From Jatrophihabitans sp. (GTDB taxonomy: Bacteria > Actinomycetota > Actinomycetes > Mycobacteriales > Jatrophihabitantaceae): a stretch of 40,726 nucleotides of DNA. The stretch spans positions 1-40,726 of the forward strand of contig JAOPUX010000133.1 in assembly GCA_025963285.1 (NCBI GenBank), written 5' to 3'. Made by a program: the position numbers and the translations under genes. Below are positions 23,778 through 32,631 of this stretch, one piece after another. The notes under the pieces were generated by a model that saw only the letters and a list, made by a program, of their open reading frames with translations, was not told where the DNA came from and did not search any database. Position 1 is the first letter of the stretch; the number at the start of each line of letters is the position of its first letter.

Positions 23778-23802
23778 CCCGCTCCCTGCCCAGGGGAGCG
23801 GG
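23778..23802 (+). terminator. Hairpin after ssb
   Basis: CCCGCTCCC (23778-23786) pairs perfectly with GGGAGCGGG (23794-23802) over 9 bp. No U tract follows. It lies 15 nt past the ssb stop, so a terminator is likely. Confidence 0.6.
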
Positions 23803-23881
23803 TCAGGGTGTCTGCCGGGCCTGGGACACTGGACGGACACCGAGGTGGCACCATCCAGTTGCAAGGACGCGGAGACAGACA

Positions 23882-25564
23882 GTGGCTCAGTTCATCTACA
23901 CGATGTACAAGGTGCGCAAGGCGCACGGCGACAAGGTAATTCTCGACGACGTCACGTTGTCGTTCCTGCCCGGAGCCAAAATCGGGGTCGTCGGCCCCAA
24001 CGGCGCTGGTAAGTCCAGCGTCCTGAAGATCATGGCCGGGCTCGACACCGCCTCCAACGGTGACTCCAACCTCGCCGCTGGCGCGACTGTTGGCATGCTG
24101 CAGCAGGAGCCGCCGCTGGACGAGTCGCTGACCGTCCGCGAGAACGTCGAGCTCGCCGTGGCCGATCTGCGCGCCACCCTCCAGCGCTTCGACGAGGTCT
24201 CCGCCGCCATGGGCGAGCCGGACGCCGACTTCGACTCGCTGCTGGCCGAGCAGGGCGAGCTCATGGAGAAGATCGAGCACGCGGAGGGCTGGGAGCTCGA
24301 CAGCCGCATCGAGCAGGCCATGGACGCGCTGCGTTGCCCGCCCGGTGACTCGCCGGTCACCCACCTCTCCGGTGGGGAGCGTCGCCGGGTCGCGCTCTGC
24401 AAGCTCCTGCTGGAGGCGCCGGACCTGCTCCTCCTCGACGAGCCCACCAACCACCTGGATGCCGAGAGCGTGCAGTGGCTCGAGCAGCACCTGGCGAAGT
24501 ACGCGGGCACGATCCTCGCCGTCACCCACGACAGGTACTTCCTCGACAACGTCGCCGAGTGGATCCTTGAGCTCGACCGTGGTCACGCCTACCCCTACGA
24601 GGGCAACTACTCCACGTACCTGGAGAAGAAGGCCGAACGGCTCAGCGTCGCCGGCAAGAAGGATCAGAAGCTCGAGCGACGGCTGCGCGAGGAGCTCGAC
24701 TGGGTGCGCCAGAACGCCAAGGGCCGCCAGTCCAAGAGCAAGGCCCGGCTCCAGCGCTACGAGGAGATGGCCGCGGAGGCGGAGAAGACCCGCAAGCTGG
24801 ACTTCGAGGAGATCCAGATCCCGCCGGGCCCGCGCCTGGGCGCCGTCGTGGTCGAGGCAACCAACCTGTCCAAGGCCTTCGACGGCGAGCCGCTCATCGA
24901 GAACCTCTCCTTCTCGCTGCCGCGCGGTGGCATCGTCGGCGTCATCGGCCCGAACGGTGTCGGCAAGACGACCCTGTTCAAGATGATCGTCGGGCAGGAG
25001 CAGCCGACGTCAGGCACGCTCAGGCTCGGCGAGACCGTCAAGCTCAGCTACGTCGACCAGGGCCGCGGCGGTATCGACCCGAAGAAGACCGTCTTCGAGG
25101 TCGTCTCCGACGGGCTGGACTACATCAACGTCGGCCAGGTCGAGATGCCTTCGCGCGCCTACGTGGGCGCCTTCGGCTTCAAGGGCCCGGACCAGCAGAA
25201 GCCGGCCGGTGTCCTCTCCGGTGGAGAGCGCAACCGGCTGAACCTGGCGCTGACGCTCAAGGAGGGCGGTAACCTGCTGCTCCTCGACGAGCCGACGAAC
25301 GACCTCGACGTCGAGACCCTTGGCTCGCTGGAGAACGCCCTGCTCGAGTTCCCCGGCTGCGCCGTGATCACCAGCCACGATCGCTGGTTCCTCGACCGCA
25401 CCGCCACGCACATCCTGGCGTGGGAGGGCGACGGTACCGACAACGCCAAGTGGTTCTGGTTCGAAGGCAACTTCGAGTCCTACGAGAAGAACAAGATCGA
25501 GCGCCTGGGTGCCGACGCGGCGCGGCCGCACGCCGTCACCCACCGAAAGCTCAGCCGCGACTGA
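23882..25564 (+). CDS. ettA: ABC-F protein EttA, energy-dependent translational throttle
   Basis: A 560-aa soluble protein with two ABC ATPase domains and no membrane part. GTG 23882 follows GGAGA. Domain 1 has Walker A GPNGAGKSS, signature LSGGERRRV and Walker B LLLLDEPTNHLD. Domain 2 has GPNGVGKTT, LSGGERNRL and LLLLDEPTNDLD. The basic P-site tRNA interaction linker lies between (KDQKLERRLREELDWVRQNA). EttA binds the ribosomal E site and gates the first elongation step according to ATP/ADP. Length and opening residues (AQFIYTMYKVRKAHGDK) match the family closely. Confidence 0.96.
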   Translation: MAQFIYTMYKVRKAHGDKVILDDVTLSFLPGAKIGVVGPNGAGKSSVLKIMAGLDTASNGDSNLAAGATVGMLQQEPPLDESLTVRENVELAVADLRATLQRFDEVSAAMGEPDADFDSLLAEQGELMEKIEHAEGWELDSRIEQAMDALRCPPGDSPVTHLSGGERRRVALCKLLLEAPDLLLLDEPTNHLDAESVQWLEQHLAKYAGTILAVTHDRYFLDNVAEWILELDRGHAYPYEGNYSTYLEKKAERLSVAGKKDQKLERRLREELDWVRQNAKGRQSKSKARLQRYEEMAAEAEKTRKLDFEEIQIPPGPRLGAVVVEATNLSKAFDGEPLIENLSFSLPRGGIVGVIGPNGVGKTTLFKMIVGQEQPTSGTLRLGETVKLSYVDQGRGGIDPKKTVFEVVSDGLDYINVGQVEMPSRAYVGAFGFKGPDQQKPAGVLSGGERNRLNLALTLKEGGNLLLLDEPTNDLDVETLGSLENALLEFPGCAVITSHDRWFLDRTATHILAWEGDGTDNAKWFWFEGNFESYEKNKIERLGADAARPHAVTHRKLSRD

Positions 25565-25620
25565 GCCGGTGCCGTTCGACGGGTAGCAACGGCAGCGGGA
25601 GCAGACGGCGAGGGGTCGGC

Positions 25621-26052
25621 GTGGCAAGGTACGTGCACGAAGTACACATGCGGTGGGCAGACATGGACGCCTACCGCCACGTGAACAACGGCGCGTACCT
25701 CGCCTACCTCGAGCAGGCCCGCATCGGCATGTTCTTCCACCGCCACACCGGGTTCTCCGAGGGCACCGTCATCTCGCGGCACGAGATCGACTACGTCCGC
25801 CCGATCGTCTACCACCCCGAGCCGCTGCGGGTGGAGGTCTGGATCGAGAAGATCGGCGGGGCGCGATTCACGGTCCGCTACGAGATCTTCGACGGCACCA
25901 CGCTCGCCGCGCGGGCCGCCACCAGCTGCGTCACCTTCGATTTCAGCACCGATCGGCCGCGACGCCTCACCGAGGCCGAGCGCGCCATCCTCGTCTCCTA
26001 CTCCGACGAGCCCGCCGGCCCTGCCGCGGCCAACATCGCCGACGGCGCATGA
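25621..26052 (+). CDS. Acyl-CoA thioesterase (4HBT hot-dog fold)
   Basis: A 143-aa hot-dog protein with the catalytic-loop pattern MRWADMDAYRHVNNGAYLAYLEQAR; Asp in DMDAYRHVNN is the likely catalytic acid of the 4-hydroxybenzoyl-CoA thioesterase type. I took GTG 25621 with GAGGGG upstream. It would hydrolyse acyl-CoAs in the cytoplasm. It lies 56 bp after ettA and overlaps the next gene by 4 bp (ATGA), as in the mycobacterial block, although the large glutamate dehydrogenase gene found there between the two is missing here. Confidence 0.9.
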   Translation: MARYVHEVHMRWADMDAYRHVNNGAYLAYLEQARIGMFFHRHTGFSEGTVISRHEIDYVRPIVYHPEPLRVEVWIEKIGGARFTVRYEIFDGTTLAARAATSCVTFDFSTDRPRRLTEAERAILVSYSDEPAGPAAANIADGA

Positions 26053-26681
26053 GCCTGCTCGATCCGGGGATATACCGCGAGGTCGCACCACTCGCCCAGC
26101 GCATGGTCGGCCTCGACCCGGCCACTCTCGTGCGGCTGCGGCACCGCGATCATCGGCTCACCGCCCTCGTCCGTACCCCCTTCGCGGTCCTCGCAGCCAG
26201 GGCGATCACCGTTCCGAGCTCCGCGCACACCGACGTCACCGTCCGTGGCGACGAGCTGCTCGCCTGGCTCGACGGTGGCCAGCAGCCGCAGCCCCGCGAT
26301 GCCGACTGGCACTGGGGCCTGCCGCCTGAGCGGGGCTGGCAGCGCCTCGAGCAGGTGCCTGACGAGGTGGTCCGTGGCCTGGTCCGCAGCGGGGCGCTTG
26401 CGCTCAAGGAGGCAGCCGAGCGTGAGGGTGTGCCCGGCGCCCAGCCGCGCGCCGAGGTTGCCGATGCGCTGCTCGACTCCGTCGTCCTCACCGTCTCCGG
26501 TGCCACCGCGCTGCAGGCCGCGGTCACGCTGCGTACCGTCAGCGCCCTCACCCGGCTGGGCTTCCTGGCTCGAGGCTCGCACGCGGCGGTCGACGTCGCG
26601 GGGCGCTGGGTGCGAGTTGCCGGCAGCTACGGCTCCGTCTTCGCCGAGACCGCCCCGCTCGGTCTCGGCATCCTTCGCTGA
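26049..26681 (+). CDS. Conserved actinobacterial protein of unknown function (Rv2474c-like position)
   Basis: The 210-aa product starts at ATG 26049, overlapping the thioesterase stop (ATGA), so the two are translationally coupled. It is Ala/Arg/Leu-rich and mostly helical, with no signal peptide. From memory, its place after the thioesterase corresponds to Rv2474c of M. tuberculosis. I can name no domain. The tight coupling suggests work with the thioesterase. Confidence 0.8.
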   Translation: MSLLDPGIYREVAPLAQRMVGLDPATLVRLRHRDHRLTALVRTPFAVLAARAITVPSSAHTDVTVRGDELLAWLDGGQQPQPRDADWHWGLPPERGWQRLEQVPDEVVRGLVRSGALALKEAAEREGVPGAQPRAEVADALLDSVVLTVSGATALQAAVTLRTVSALTRLGFLARGSHAAVDVAGRWVRVAGSYGSVFAETAPLGLGILR

Positions 26682-26703
26682 GGACGCGCCAGGTCGTTCG
26701 GCG

Positions 26704-28287
26704 TCAGCCGGAGGTCCGCACCCAGGCGGCGGTGTCGGCCGGTACCGCGCCCTCGAGCAGGGCACCTGAGGCCAGCAGCACCTCGCCTTCGGGCAGCGCC
26801 ACCGGGGCGGAGCCGAAGTTCACCACGACGGTGACCCCTCCGCGGCGATAGCTCAGCGCGTCCTCGGGCGCGTCCAGCCAGGCGAAGTCGGTGCCGTCCA
26901 GCTCGCGCCGCAGCCGGGTCGCCGCACGGAACAGCGCGAGCGTCGAGTCCGGCTGCGCGGCCTCGGCTGCCACCGTGAACTCGGCCCAGTCGTCGGGCAT
27001 CGGCAACCAGGTCGACGCGGTGGTGGAGAAGCCGTACGGCGGCGTCGTGCCCGACCACGGCACCGGCACGCGCTCGCCGTCTCGCCCGCGCATCGTGTGG
27101 CCGCTGCGCTCCCAGGTCGGGTCCTGCAGCGCAGAGTCGGGCAGCTCGACGTTCGGCAGCCCCAGCTCGTCGCCGTTGTAGATGTAGACGGCACCCGGCA
27201 GCGAGAGCTGCACCAGCGCAGCGGCGCGGGCGCGCCGCACCCCGTCCGCTCCGTCGCCGTAGCGCGTTACCGGGCGGTCCACGTCGTGGTTGCCGAGCAC
27301 CCAGCTGCACGGCGCGCCCACCTCGGACATCGCGGCCAGCGACGCCTCTATCGCGGCGCCGAAGGGCCGAGCGCCCCACGCGGCCTCGACGAGCTCGAAG
27401 TTGAAGGTGAGGTTGAGTTCGTCCGGCCGGACGTAGGCGGCGAGCCGAGCATCGTCCGGGACCCAGGCCTCGCCGACCGCCATCCGTGCGCCCGGGTAGC
27501 TGTCGAGGACCCGTCGGAATCCCCGGTGGATCTCGTGCACGCTGTCGTCGTCCCAGCGTGGGTCGACGGCTGAGGGCATGTGCACGCCGTCGGCCAGGGC
27601 CGCGACGAGGGCAGGGTCCATGTCCGGCAGGCCGGCAGGCTTGGCCATGCCGTGCGCGACATCGATCCGGAAACCGTCGACGCCACGGTCCAGCCAGAAG
27701 CGCAGTACGCGCTCGTACTCGGCCGGCACCTCCGGGTTGGTCCAGTCCAGGTCGGGCTGTTCGGGGGCGAAGAGGTGCAGGAACCACTGGCTGCTGCCGT
27801 CGGGGGCGTCGGCCACCCGCGTCCAGGCGGGGCCGCCGAACACCGACGGCCAGTTGTTCGGTGGCTGGTCACCCTGCCCCGAGCGGAAGATGAACCGCGC
27901 CCGCTCCGGTGAGCCGGGCGCTGCGGCAAGCGCCTGTTGAAACCACGGGTGCTGGTCGGAGAAGTGGTTCGGGACGATGTCCACGGTGACCCGGATGCCC
28001 AGTGCATGCGCCTCGGCCAGCAGGTCGTCGAAGTCGGCCAGGGTGCCGAAGAGCGGGTCGACGTCGCAGGGATCAGCGACGTCGTAGCCGCCGTCGGCCA
28101 TGGGGGAGCGGTAGAACGGTGAGAGCCAGAGCGCGTCGACGCCCAGCTCCACGAGGTGACCGAGGTGACTGCGCAGCCCGATGAGGTCGCCCGTACCGTC
28201 GCCGTTGCCGTCGGCGAAGGAGCGCGGGTAGACCTGATAGAAGACTGCGGAGGCCCACCACGGAGCGCTGGAAGCGTTTTCGGTCAT
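26704..28287 (-). CDS. aglA: GH13 alpha-glucosidase
   Basis: A 527-aa cytoplasmic alpha-amylase-family enzyme. The conserved regions are all present: DIVPNHFSDQHPW (region I), GFRIDVAHG with the Asp nucleophile (II), VGEAW with the acid/base Glu (III) and LGNHDVDRP with the third Asp (IV). N-terminal WWASAVFYQVYPRSFADGNGDGTGDL is typical of oligo-1,6-glucosidase/alpha-glucosidase (GH13_30-like). It hydrolyses terminal glucose from maltose-like sugars. It converges on the Rv2474c-like gene and precedes the globin gene in the same direction, as in mycobacteria. Confidence 0.95.
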   Translation of the reverse strand: MTENASSAPWWASAVFYQVYPRSFADGNGDGTGDLIGLRSHLGHLVELGVDALWLSPFYRSPMADGGYDVADPCDVDPLFGTLADFDDLLAEAHALGIRVTVDIVPNHFSDQHPWFQQALAAAPGSPERARFIFRSGQGDQPPNNWPSVFGGPAWTRVADAPDGSSQWFLHLFAPEQPDLDWTNPEVPAEYERVLRFWLDRGVDGFRIDVAHGMAKPAGLPDMDPALVAALADGVHMPSAVDPRWDDDSVHEIHRGFRRVLDSYPGARMAVGEAWVPDDARLAAYVRPDELNLTFNFELVEAAWGARPFGAAIEASLAAMSEVGAPCSWVLGNHDVDRPVTRYGDGADGVRRARAAALVQLSLPGAVYIYNGDELGLPNVELPDSALQDPTWERSGHTMRGRDGERVPVPWSGTTPPYGFSTTASTWLPMPDDWAEFTVAAEAAQPDSTLALFRAATRLRRELDGTDFAWLDAPEDALSYRRGGVTVVVNFGSAPVALPEGEVLLASGALLEGAVPADTAAWVRTSG

Positions 28288-28332
28288 GATGCCCAGTCTG
28301 CCCGAGCGGACCGGCCAGGGCCAGTGCCGATG

Positions 28333-28725
28333 TCAGCCCGGGACGTTGCGCAGCGAGTCCGCAGCCTGGGCGAAGTAGTCCCAGATCGTCTGGCGGTAGG
28401 CGGGCGGCAGGTCGAGGCTGTCGAGCGCTGTGCGCATGTGCCCGAGCCAGGCGTCCCGGGCCGCGGTGCCGATCGCGAAGGGCGCGTGCCGCATCCGCAG
28501 GCGCGGATGACCGCGCACGTCGTTGTAGGTCGACGGGCCGCCCCAGTACTGGATCAGGAACAGCCGCAGCCGAACCTCGGCCGGCCCGAGGTCGTCCTCG
28601 GGGTAGACGGCGCGCAGTACGGGATCGGCCGCCACGCCCTCGTAGAAGCGCTGCACCAGCAGCGTGAAGGTCTCTTCGCCACCGACTGCCTCGAAGAACG
28701 TTTGGGGTCGGGCGCGATCGGACAC
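28333..28725 (-). CDS. glbO: Truncated haemoglobin, group II (GlbO type)
   Basis: A 130-aa globin, GTG 28725 chosen to fit the 128-130 aa family size. Group II marks are clear: RFYEGVA (Tyr B10), [23 protein letters not shown] (proximal His F8) and RDAWLGHM (Trp G8). GlbO proteins bind O2 tightly and may aid oxygen delivery to the oxidase or nitric-oxide removal. It is divergent from the flavin reductase gene with only 51 bp between starts; joint regulation is possible. Confidence 0.94.
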   Translation of the reverse strand: MSDRARPQTFFEAVGGEETFTLLVQRFYEGVAADPVLRAVYPEDDLGPAEVRLRLFLIQYWGGPSTYNDVRGHPRLRMRHAPFAIGTAARDAWLGHMRTALDSLDLPPAYRQTIWDYFAQAADSLRNVPG

Positions 28726-28776
28726 GTCACCATTCTGCACTGACGGGCTGCCCCGTCCGCCCAGTACGGTTCGGGG

Positions 28777-30177
28777 ATGGCTGACTTCGACGTGATCGTG
28801 CTCGGGCTGGGACCAGGTGGCGAGGACATCGCCGGCGCCATGGCCGAGGCTGGCTGGTCGGTGCTCGGCGTCGAGCCGCACCTGGCCGGCGGCGAATGCC
28901 CGTATTACGGCTGCATCCCGTCGAAGATGATGGTGCGTGGCGCCGAGCTGCTCTCCGAAGCCCGTCGGGTGAACGGGATGGCCGGCCAGGCCACCGTGAC
29001 CCCGGACTTCGCGCCGGTGCACGCCCGGATCCGCGACGAGGCCACCGACAACTGGGACGACGCGGTGGCCGTCGAGCGCTTGGAGGGCAAGGGCGGGACG
29101 TTCCTGCGGGCCGCTGGGCGGCTCGCAGGCCGCGACGACGACGGGCGCCTGCTCGTCCAGGCAGGCGAGGTCACCCATCGCGCGAAGCACGTCGTGGTCG
29201 CCACCGGGACCGCCCCCGCACTGCCCCCGATCGACGGCCTGGCCGAGCTTCGCGAGACGAGCGAGCTGGTCTGGACCAACCGGGAGGCCGTGAAGGCCAC
29301 CACCGCCCCCGACTCGCTGATCGTGCTCGGTGGCGGCGCGATCGGCTGCGAGATGGCGCAGGCCTTCGCCCGCTTCGGCAGCACCGTTACCGTCGTGGAG
29401 CCCGGACCGCGCCTGCTCGCGCCGGAGGAGCCGGAGTCCTCGGAGGTCGTGCAGGCCGTCTTCGAGCGCGAGGGCATCACGGTGCGCACCGGCTCCGCGC
29501 CGGCCGCGGTTCACGCAGGCGGCGACGGCGTGCAGGTCCGGCTCGCTGACGGCACCGAACTCACCGGCGCCACGCTGCTCGTCGCTGCCGGCCGGGTGCC
29601 GAACCTGCGCGAGATCGGCCTGGAGACGGTGGGGCTCGACCCGTCCGCCCGCTCGGTGACGATCGACGACCACATGCGGGCGCTGGCCGGTGGCGAGCCC
29701 GTGCCGGGCGTCTACGCCATCGGCGACATTGCCGGGCACGGCGCCTTCACGCACCTGTCGATCTGGCAGGCGCGGGTCCTGGCCCAGCATCTCCTCGGCA
29801 AGGAGGAGACGTTCGGCGGGTATCACGGGCTGGCCTGGGTGACCTTCACCGACCCCGAGGTCGGCCGGGTCGGGATGTCGGAGAAGCAGGCCCGGGACGC
29901 GGGTCTGACGCTGCGGATCGGAACCCAGCAGCTGAGCAACAACACGCGCGGCTGGATCCACGGGCCGGGCAACGACGGCTTCGTGAAACTGGTCGAGGAT
30001 GCCGATCGCGGTGTGCTCGTCGGTGCCACCGTGGTCGGGCCGTCCGGCGGGGAGATTCTCGCCGCGCTCACCCTTGCCGTGCACGCGGGCGTGCCCACCA
30101 AGACGCTGGCAACGATGCACTACGCCTACCCGACGCTGCACCGGGCCATCGGCGAGGCTGTCCAGGCGCTGGCCTGA
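28777..30177 (+). CDS. FAD/NAD(P) disulfide-type oxidoreductase, MerA/Lpd-like with altered C-terminal dyad
   Basis: A 466-aa flavoprotein of the pyridine nucleotide-disulfide class. The FAD site is [11 protein letters not shown], the redox disulfide is Cys41-PYYG-Cys46, the NAD(P) site is [11 protein letters not shown], and the second FAD motif is [11 protein letters not shown]. The C-terminal interface has AYPTLHR where lipoamide dehydrogenases have AHPTLSE, so the catalytic His and its partner Glu are replaced (Tyr451, Arg). It is thus unlikely to be a lipoamide dehydrogenase, and there is no second Cys pair as in MerA. Substrate unknown; divergent from glbO. Confidence 0.9.
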   Translation: MADFDVIVLGLGPGGEDIAGAMAEAGWSVLGVEPHLAGGECPYYGCIPSKMMVRGAELLSEARRVNGMAGQATVTPDFAPVHARIRDEATDNWDDAVAVERLEGKGGTFLRAAGRLAGRDDDGRLLVQAGEVTHRAKHVVVATGTAPALPPIDGLAELRETSELVWTNREAVKATTAPDSLIVLGGGAIGCEMAQAFARFGSTVTVVEPGPRLLAPEEPESSEVVQAVFEREGITVRTGSAPAAVHAGGDGVQVRLADGTELTGATLLVAAGRVPNLREIGLETVGLDPSARSVTIDDHMRALAGGEPVPGVYAIGDIAGHGAFTHLSIWQARVLAQHLLGKEETFGGYHGLAWVTFTDPEVGRVGMSEKQARDAGLTLRIGTQQLSNNTRGWIHGPGNDGFVKLVEDADRGVLVGATVVGPSGGEILAALTLAVHAGVPTKTLATMHYAYPTLHRAIGEAVQALA

Positions 30178-30189
30178 CCCGCGCTGGCA

Positions 30190-31101
30190 TTACTCCGCGG
30201 CCTCCACGTTCAGGCGGTCCCGGATCCGCCGGCGCAGCTCGCGGGCGGTGCGCCACTGCTCCAGCGGGCGCACCCGCGCGACGAGCCGGATCACCGTCTC
30301 CTCGCGGGTCAGCTCCTCGACGCCCTGCACCTCGGGATCGCCGAGGAAGACCGAGGCCCACTCGTCCTCGGCGCGCATCTCCTCGGCCACGGCCAGCATC
30401 GCCGCCGATGCCGCTTCGACGTCGGAGCCGGCGGCGATCGGCACGTCGAGCACCACCTGGGCGAAGCCTTGGCTCTTGTTGCCGACGCGGACCACCTCGC
30501 CATTGCGGACGTACCAGACGGTGCCATTCACATCGCGTAGCCGTGTGGTGCGCAGCCCCACCGCCTCGACGGTGCCCGAGGCCTTCTCGAAGTCGATCAC
30601 GTCGCCCACGCCGTACTGGTCCTCCAGCATCATGAAGATGCCGGAGATGAAGTCCTTGACGACGTTCTGCGCACCGAAGCCCAGGGCCACCCCGACGATC
30701 GAGGTGCCGGCCAGGAAGGGCGCCAGGCTGACCTCCAGCTCGCCCAGGATGAGCAGCAGGGCGGTCATCAGGACGACGAACGAGACGGCCGATTTCAGTA
30801 CCGAGCCGAGCGTGGCGGCCCGCTGAGCGCGGCGTGCCGACATCAGGCCGGTGGACTCGAAGAGGGCGCTGTTGGAGACCCGCTCCTTGAACGGCCGCAG
30901 GATGCCGGGGACCTCGCCGACGTGGACGGGTCGCACGAGCCGGTCGATGGAGCGGTGCAGCAGAGCCCGGACCAGCAGCGCCACGAGGATGATGACGAGG
31001 ATCCGCACCGGTATCTCGATGAGCCACCGGCTGTGCTCGTGCACGTACTGCGGCAGCTTGAGGGCGCTGTCGGTTGCGTGGAAGAGGGATGTCGTGGTCA
31101 T
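30190..31101 (-). CDS. MscS-family mechanosensitive channel
   Basis: A 303-aa membrane protein (ATG 31101). A first membrane segment (about 27-48, RILVIILVALLV) and a second (about 100-120) precede the pore helix and gate of MscS: FLAGTSIVGVALGFGAQNVV then KDFISGIFMMLEDQYGVGDV. The beta domain follows (VRNGEVVRVGN) and the C-terminal alpha/beta part to 303. Fewer segments than E. coli MscS. It releases solutes on hypo-osmotic shock. It is divergent from the HNH gene. Confidence 0.92.
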   Translation of the reverse strand: MTTTSLFHATDSALKLPQYVHEHSRWLIEIPVRILVIILVALLVRALLHRSIDRLVRPVHVGEVPGILRPFKERVSNSALFESTGLMSARRAQRAATLGSVLKSAVSFVVLMTALLLILGELEVSLAPFLAGTSIVGVALGFGAQNVVKDFISGIFMMLEDQYGVGDVIDFEKASGTVEAVGLRTTRLRDVNGTVWYVRNGEVVRVGNKSQGFAQVVLDVPIAAGSDVEAASAAMLAVAEEMRAEDEWASVFLGDPEVQGVEELTREETVIRLVARVRPLEQWRTARELRRRIRDRLNVEAAE

Positions 31102-31197
31102 CGCACCTACCCTGCCAGGCGACGTCACAGCACGAATGGGGGTGCATTGCCGGGTGTTGTCAGGTTCACTGGTACAGGTCGGAGGTGATGAGCGCTC

Positions 31198-31734
31198 ATG
31201 GCCGTGATAACTGGGGCGGCGCTGGTCCTCAATGCGACGTACGAACCCCTGTGCGTCGTACCGCTGAAGCGCGCCGTGGTCCTCGTCCTGGCCGAGAAGG
31301 CGATCGTCGTCGAGACCGGCGAGGCGCTGGTCCGCTCCGAGCGCACGAGCATCTCCGCCCCCACCGTGGTGCGGCTGTCGCGCTACGTGCGCGTGCCCTA
31401 CCGGCGCGAGGTCCCGATGACCCGTCGCGCCGTCCTCGAACGCGACGAGCACACCTGTGTCTACTGCGGCGTCCGTGCCGACACGATCGACCACGTCCGA
31501 CCACGCTCGCGGGGCGGGCAGCACGTCTGGACGAACGTCGTCGCCGCCTGCGCCCGCTGCAATCATCGCAAGGGTGACCGCCTGCTCGCAGAGCTGGGCT
31601 GGCACCTCGCGTCGCCCCCACAGCAGCCACCGGCCACGGTGGCTGTTGTCATGGGATGGGCCAAGCGTGAACCCAGCTGGCAGCGCTACCTCGTCACCGA
31701 CTGGCCCGCCGCCGAGATCGCCCCGGCCGTCTGA
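31198..31734 (+). CDS. HNH endonuclease family protein (Rv2469c-like position)
   Basis: A 178-aa protein with a complete HNH domain: CVYCG and CARCN zinc pairs, TIDHVRPRSRGG with the His metal ligand, and NVVAACARCNHRKGD. The N-terminal part (ALVLNATYEPLCVVPLKRAV) is the conserved actinobacterial form. The ATG has GGAGGTG (31181-31187). These single-domain HNH proteins are very widespread in Actinobacteria; role in DNA repair or restriction is unproven. Its stop lies in the first unit of a 20-bp tandem repeat. Confidence 0.92.
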   Translation: MAVITGAALVLNATYEPLCVVPLKRAVVLVLAEKAIVVETGEALVRSERTSISAPTVVRLSRYVRVPYRREVPMTRRAVLERDEHTCVYCGVRADTIDHVRPRSRGGQHVWTNVVAACARCNHRKGDRLLAELGWHLASPPQQPPATVAVVMGWAKREPSWQRYLVTDWPAAEIAPAV

Positions 31735-31800
31735 GTCGTGACTCAGCCGTCTGAGTCGTAGCCCAGCCGTCTGAGTCGTAGCCCAGCCGTCTGAGTGGTG
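31727..31800 (+). repeat. 20-bp tandem repeat, 3.7 copies
   Basis: Units starting with CCGTCTGAGTCGT begin at 31727, 31747, 31767 and 31787. The first unit contains the TGA stop of the HNH gene (31732-31734), so the array looks like repeated duplication of the gene's end. Units 2 and 3 are identical over 20 bp except near the first junction; the last unit is diverged (GAGTGGTGGCC). Confidence 0.9.
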
Positions 31801-31863
31801 GCCCGGCCGACATCACAGGCCCCCGTCGCCGTCGTCTCAGGCTCGGTTCGCTACCGTACGTCC

Positions 31864-32097
31864 ATGACGATCGTGGAGACGGTGCTCGTCTTCGTAGGCA
31901 TTCCGGCGGGTATCGTGGCCGTCCTTGTCTTCGGGGTTTACGGCAAGACGCTGCTGCACCAGCCCAACCGCTACCGGCCGGGCAAGGCCTGGACCTATCC
32001 GCCGGCCTGGTACGTCGCGCACCCGGACGCCCTCGACACCCACGCCGCCCCGGCAGCGTCGGTCACTGCGGTGGGGGGTGCCAGCGGTGAGTGGTGA
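31864..32097 (+). CDS. ctaJ: CtaJ-like small subunit of the aa3-type cytochrome oxidase supercomplex
   Basis: A 77-aa protein with one N-terminal membrane segment (TIVETVLVFVGIPAGIVAVL) and a soluble part with RYRPGKAWTYPPAWYVAHP. This pattern, and the place beside a DUF5130 gene near pepN, is that of the CtaJ/PRSAF1 subunit seen in the mycobacterial III2-IV2 respiratory supercomplex (from memory). It would stabilise the bcc-aa3 complex in the membrane. It overlaps the next gene by 11 bp. Confidence 0.75.
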   Translation: MTIVETVLVFVGIPAGIVAVLVFGVYGKTLLHQPNRYRPGKAWTYPPAWYVAHPDALDTHAAPAASVTAVGGASGEW

Positions 32098-32506
32098 CGT
32101 CGTCTCCTCCAGCACGCAGGTTCAGCACGGCCCGGTGGGCCAGGTCGGCTCCGGCGACGGCGCCTTCACCACTCGCCAGCTGAGCCGTCTCGACGAGGCG
32201 CTCACCTTGTCGAGCAAGGAGTCCGGGCTCGAGTTCTCCGTCTACGTCGGCGAGCTGGCCGCACCGACGCGAGCTCACGCCGAGGCTCTCTTCGAGCAGC
32301 TCAATCCGATCTCGGTGCTCCTCGCCGTGTCGCCGGGGCAGCGCTGCCTGCACATCGTCACCGGTGACGAGTCGGCCAAGCGCCTGCCGAACCGGGCCTG
32401 CGCCCTGGCCGCACTGGCCATGCGGGCGGCCTTCGCCAACGGCGACCTCACCGGCGGCATCACGATCGGCCTGCGCATGCTCGCCGACTCCGCGGGCCAC
32501 GCCTGA
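32087..32506 (+). CDS. DUF5130 family protein (Rv2468c-like)
   Basis: A 139-aa protein from GTG 32087, preceded by a GGGGGG tract in the ctaJ coding sequence. It runs from VSSSTQVQHG through LEFSVYVGELAAPTRAHAEAL to GLRMLADSAGHA. The fold is probably a TPM-like sandwich. Overlap with ctaJ implies joint translation. The biochemical role is not known. Confidence 0.85.
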   Translation: MSGDVVSSSTQVQHGPVGQVGSGDGAFTTRQLSRLDEALTLSSKESGLEFSVYVGELAAPTRAHAEALFEQLNPISVLLAVSPGQRCLHIVTGDESAKRLPNRACALAALAMRAAFANGDLTGGITIGLRMLADSAGHA

Positions 32507-32580
32507 GCCTCGACGATCGGGCGCCGTCCTCCGCTGACCGTTCCGCGGGCTGGAATCGGCCCGCCTGGCACAGAACGTGA

Positions 32581-32610
32581 TCGACGTGGTCCGAACGCTG
32601 CCCTTATAGT
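32581..32610 (+). promoter_or_regulatory. Putative promoter of the DUF6518 gene
   Basis: TCGACG (32581-32586) and TATAGT (32605-32610), spacer 18 nt, precede ATG 32632 by 21 nt. The -10 box is good, the -35 weak. Confidence 0.4.
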
Positions 32611-32631
32611 TCGTCGCGTTCACTGGCAGGC

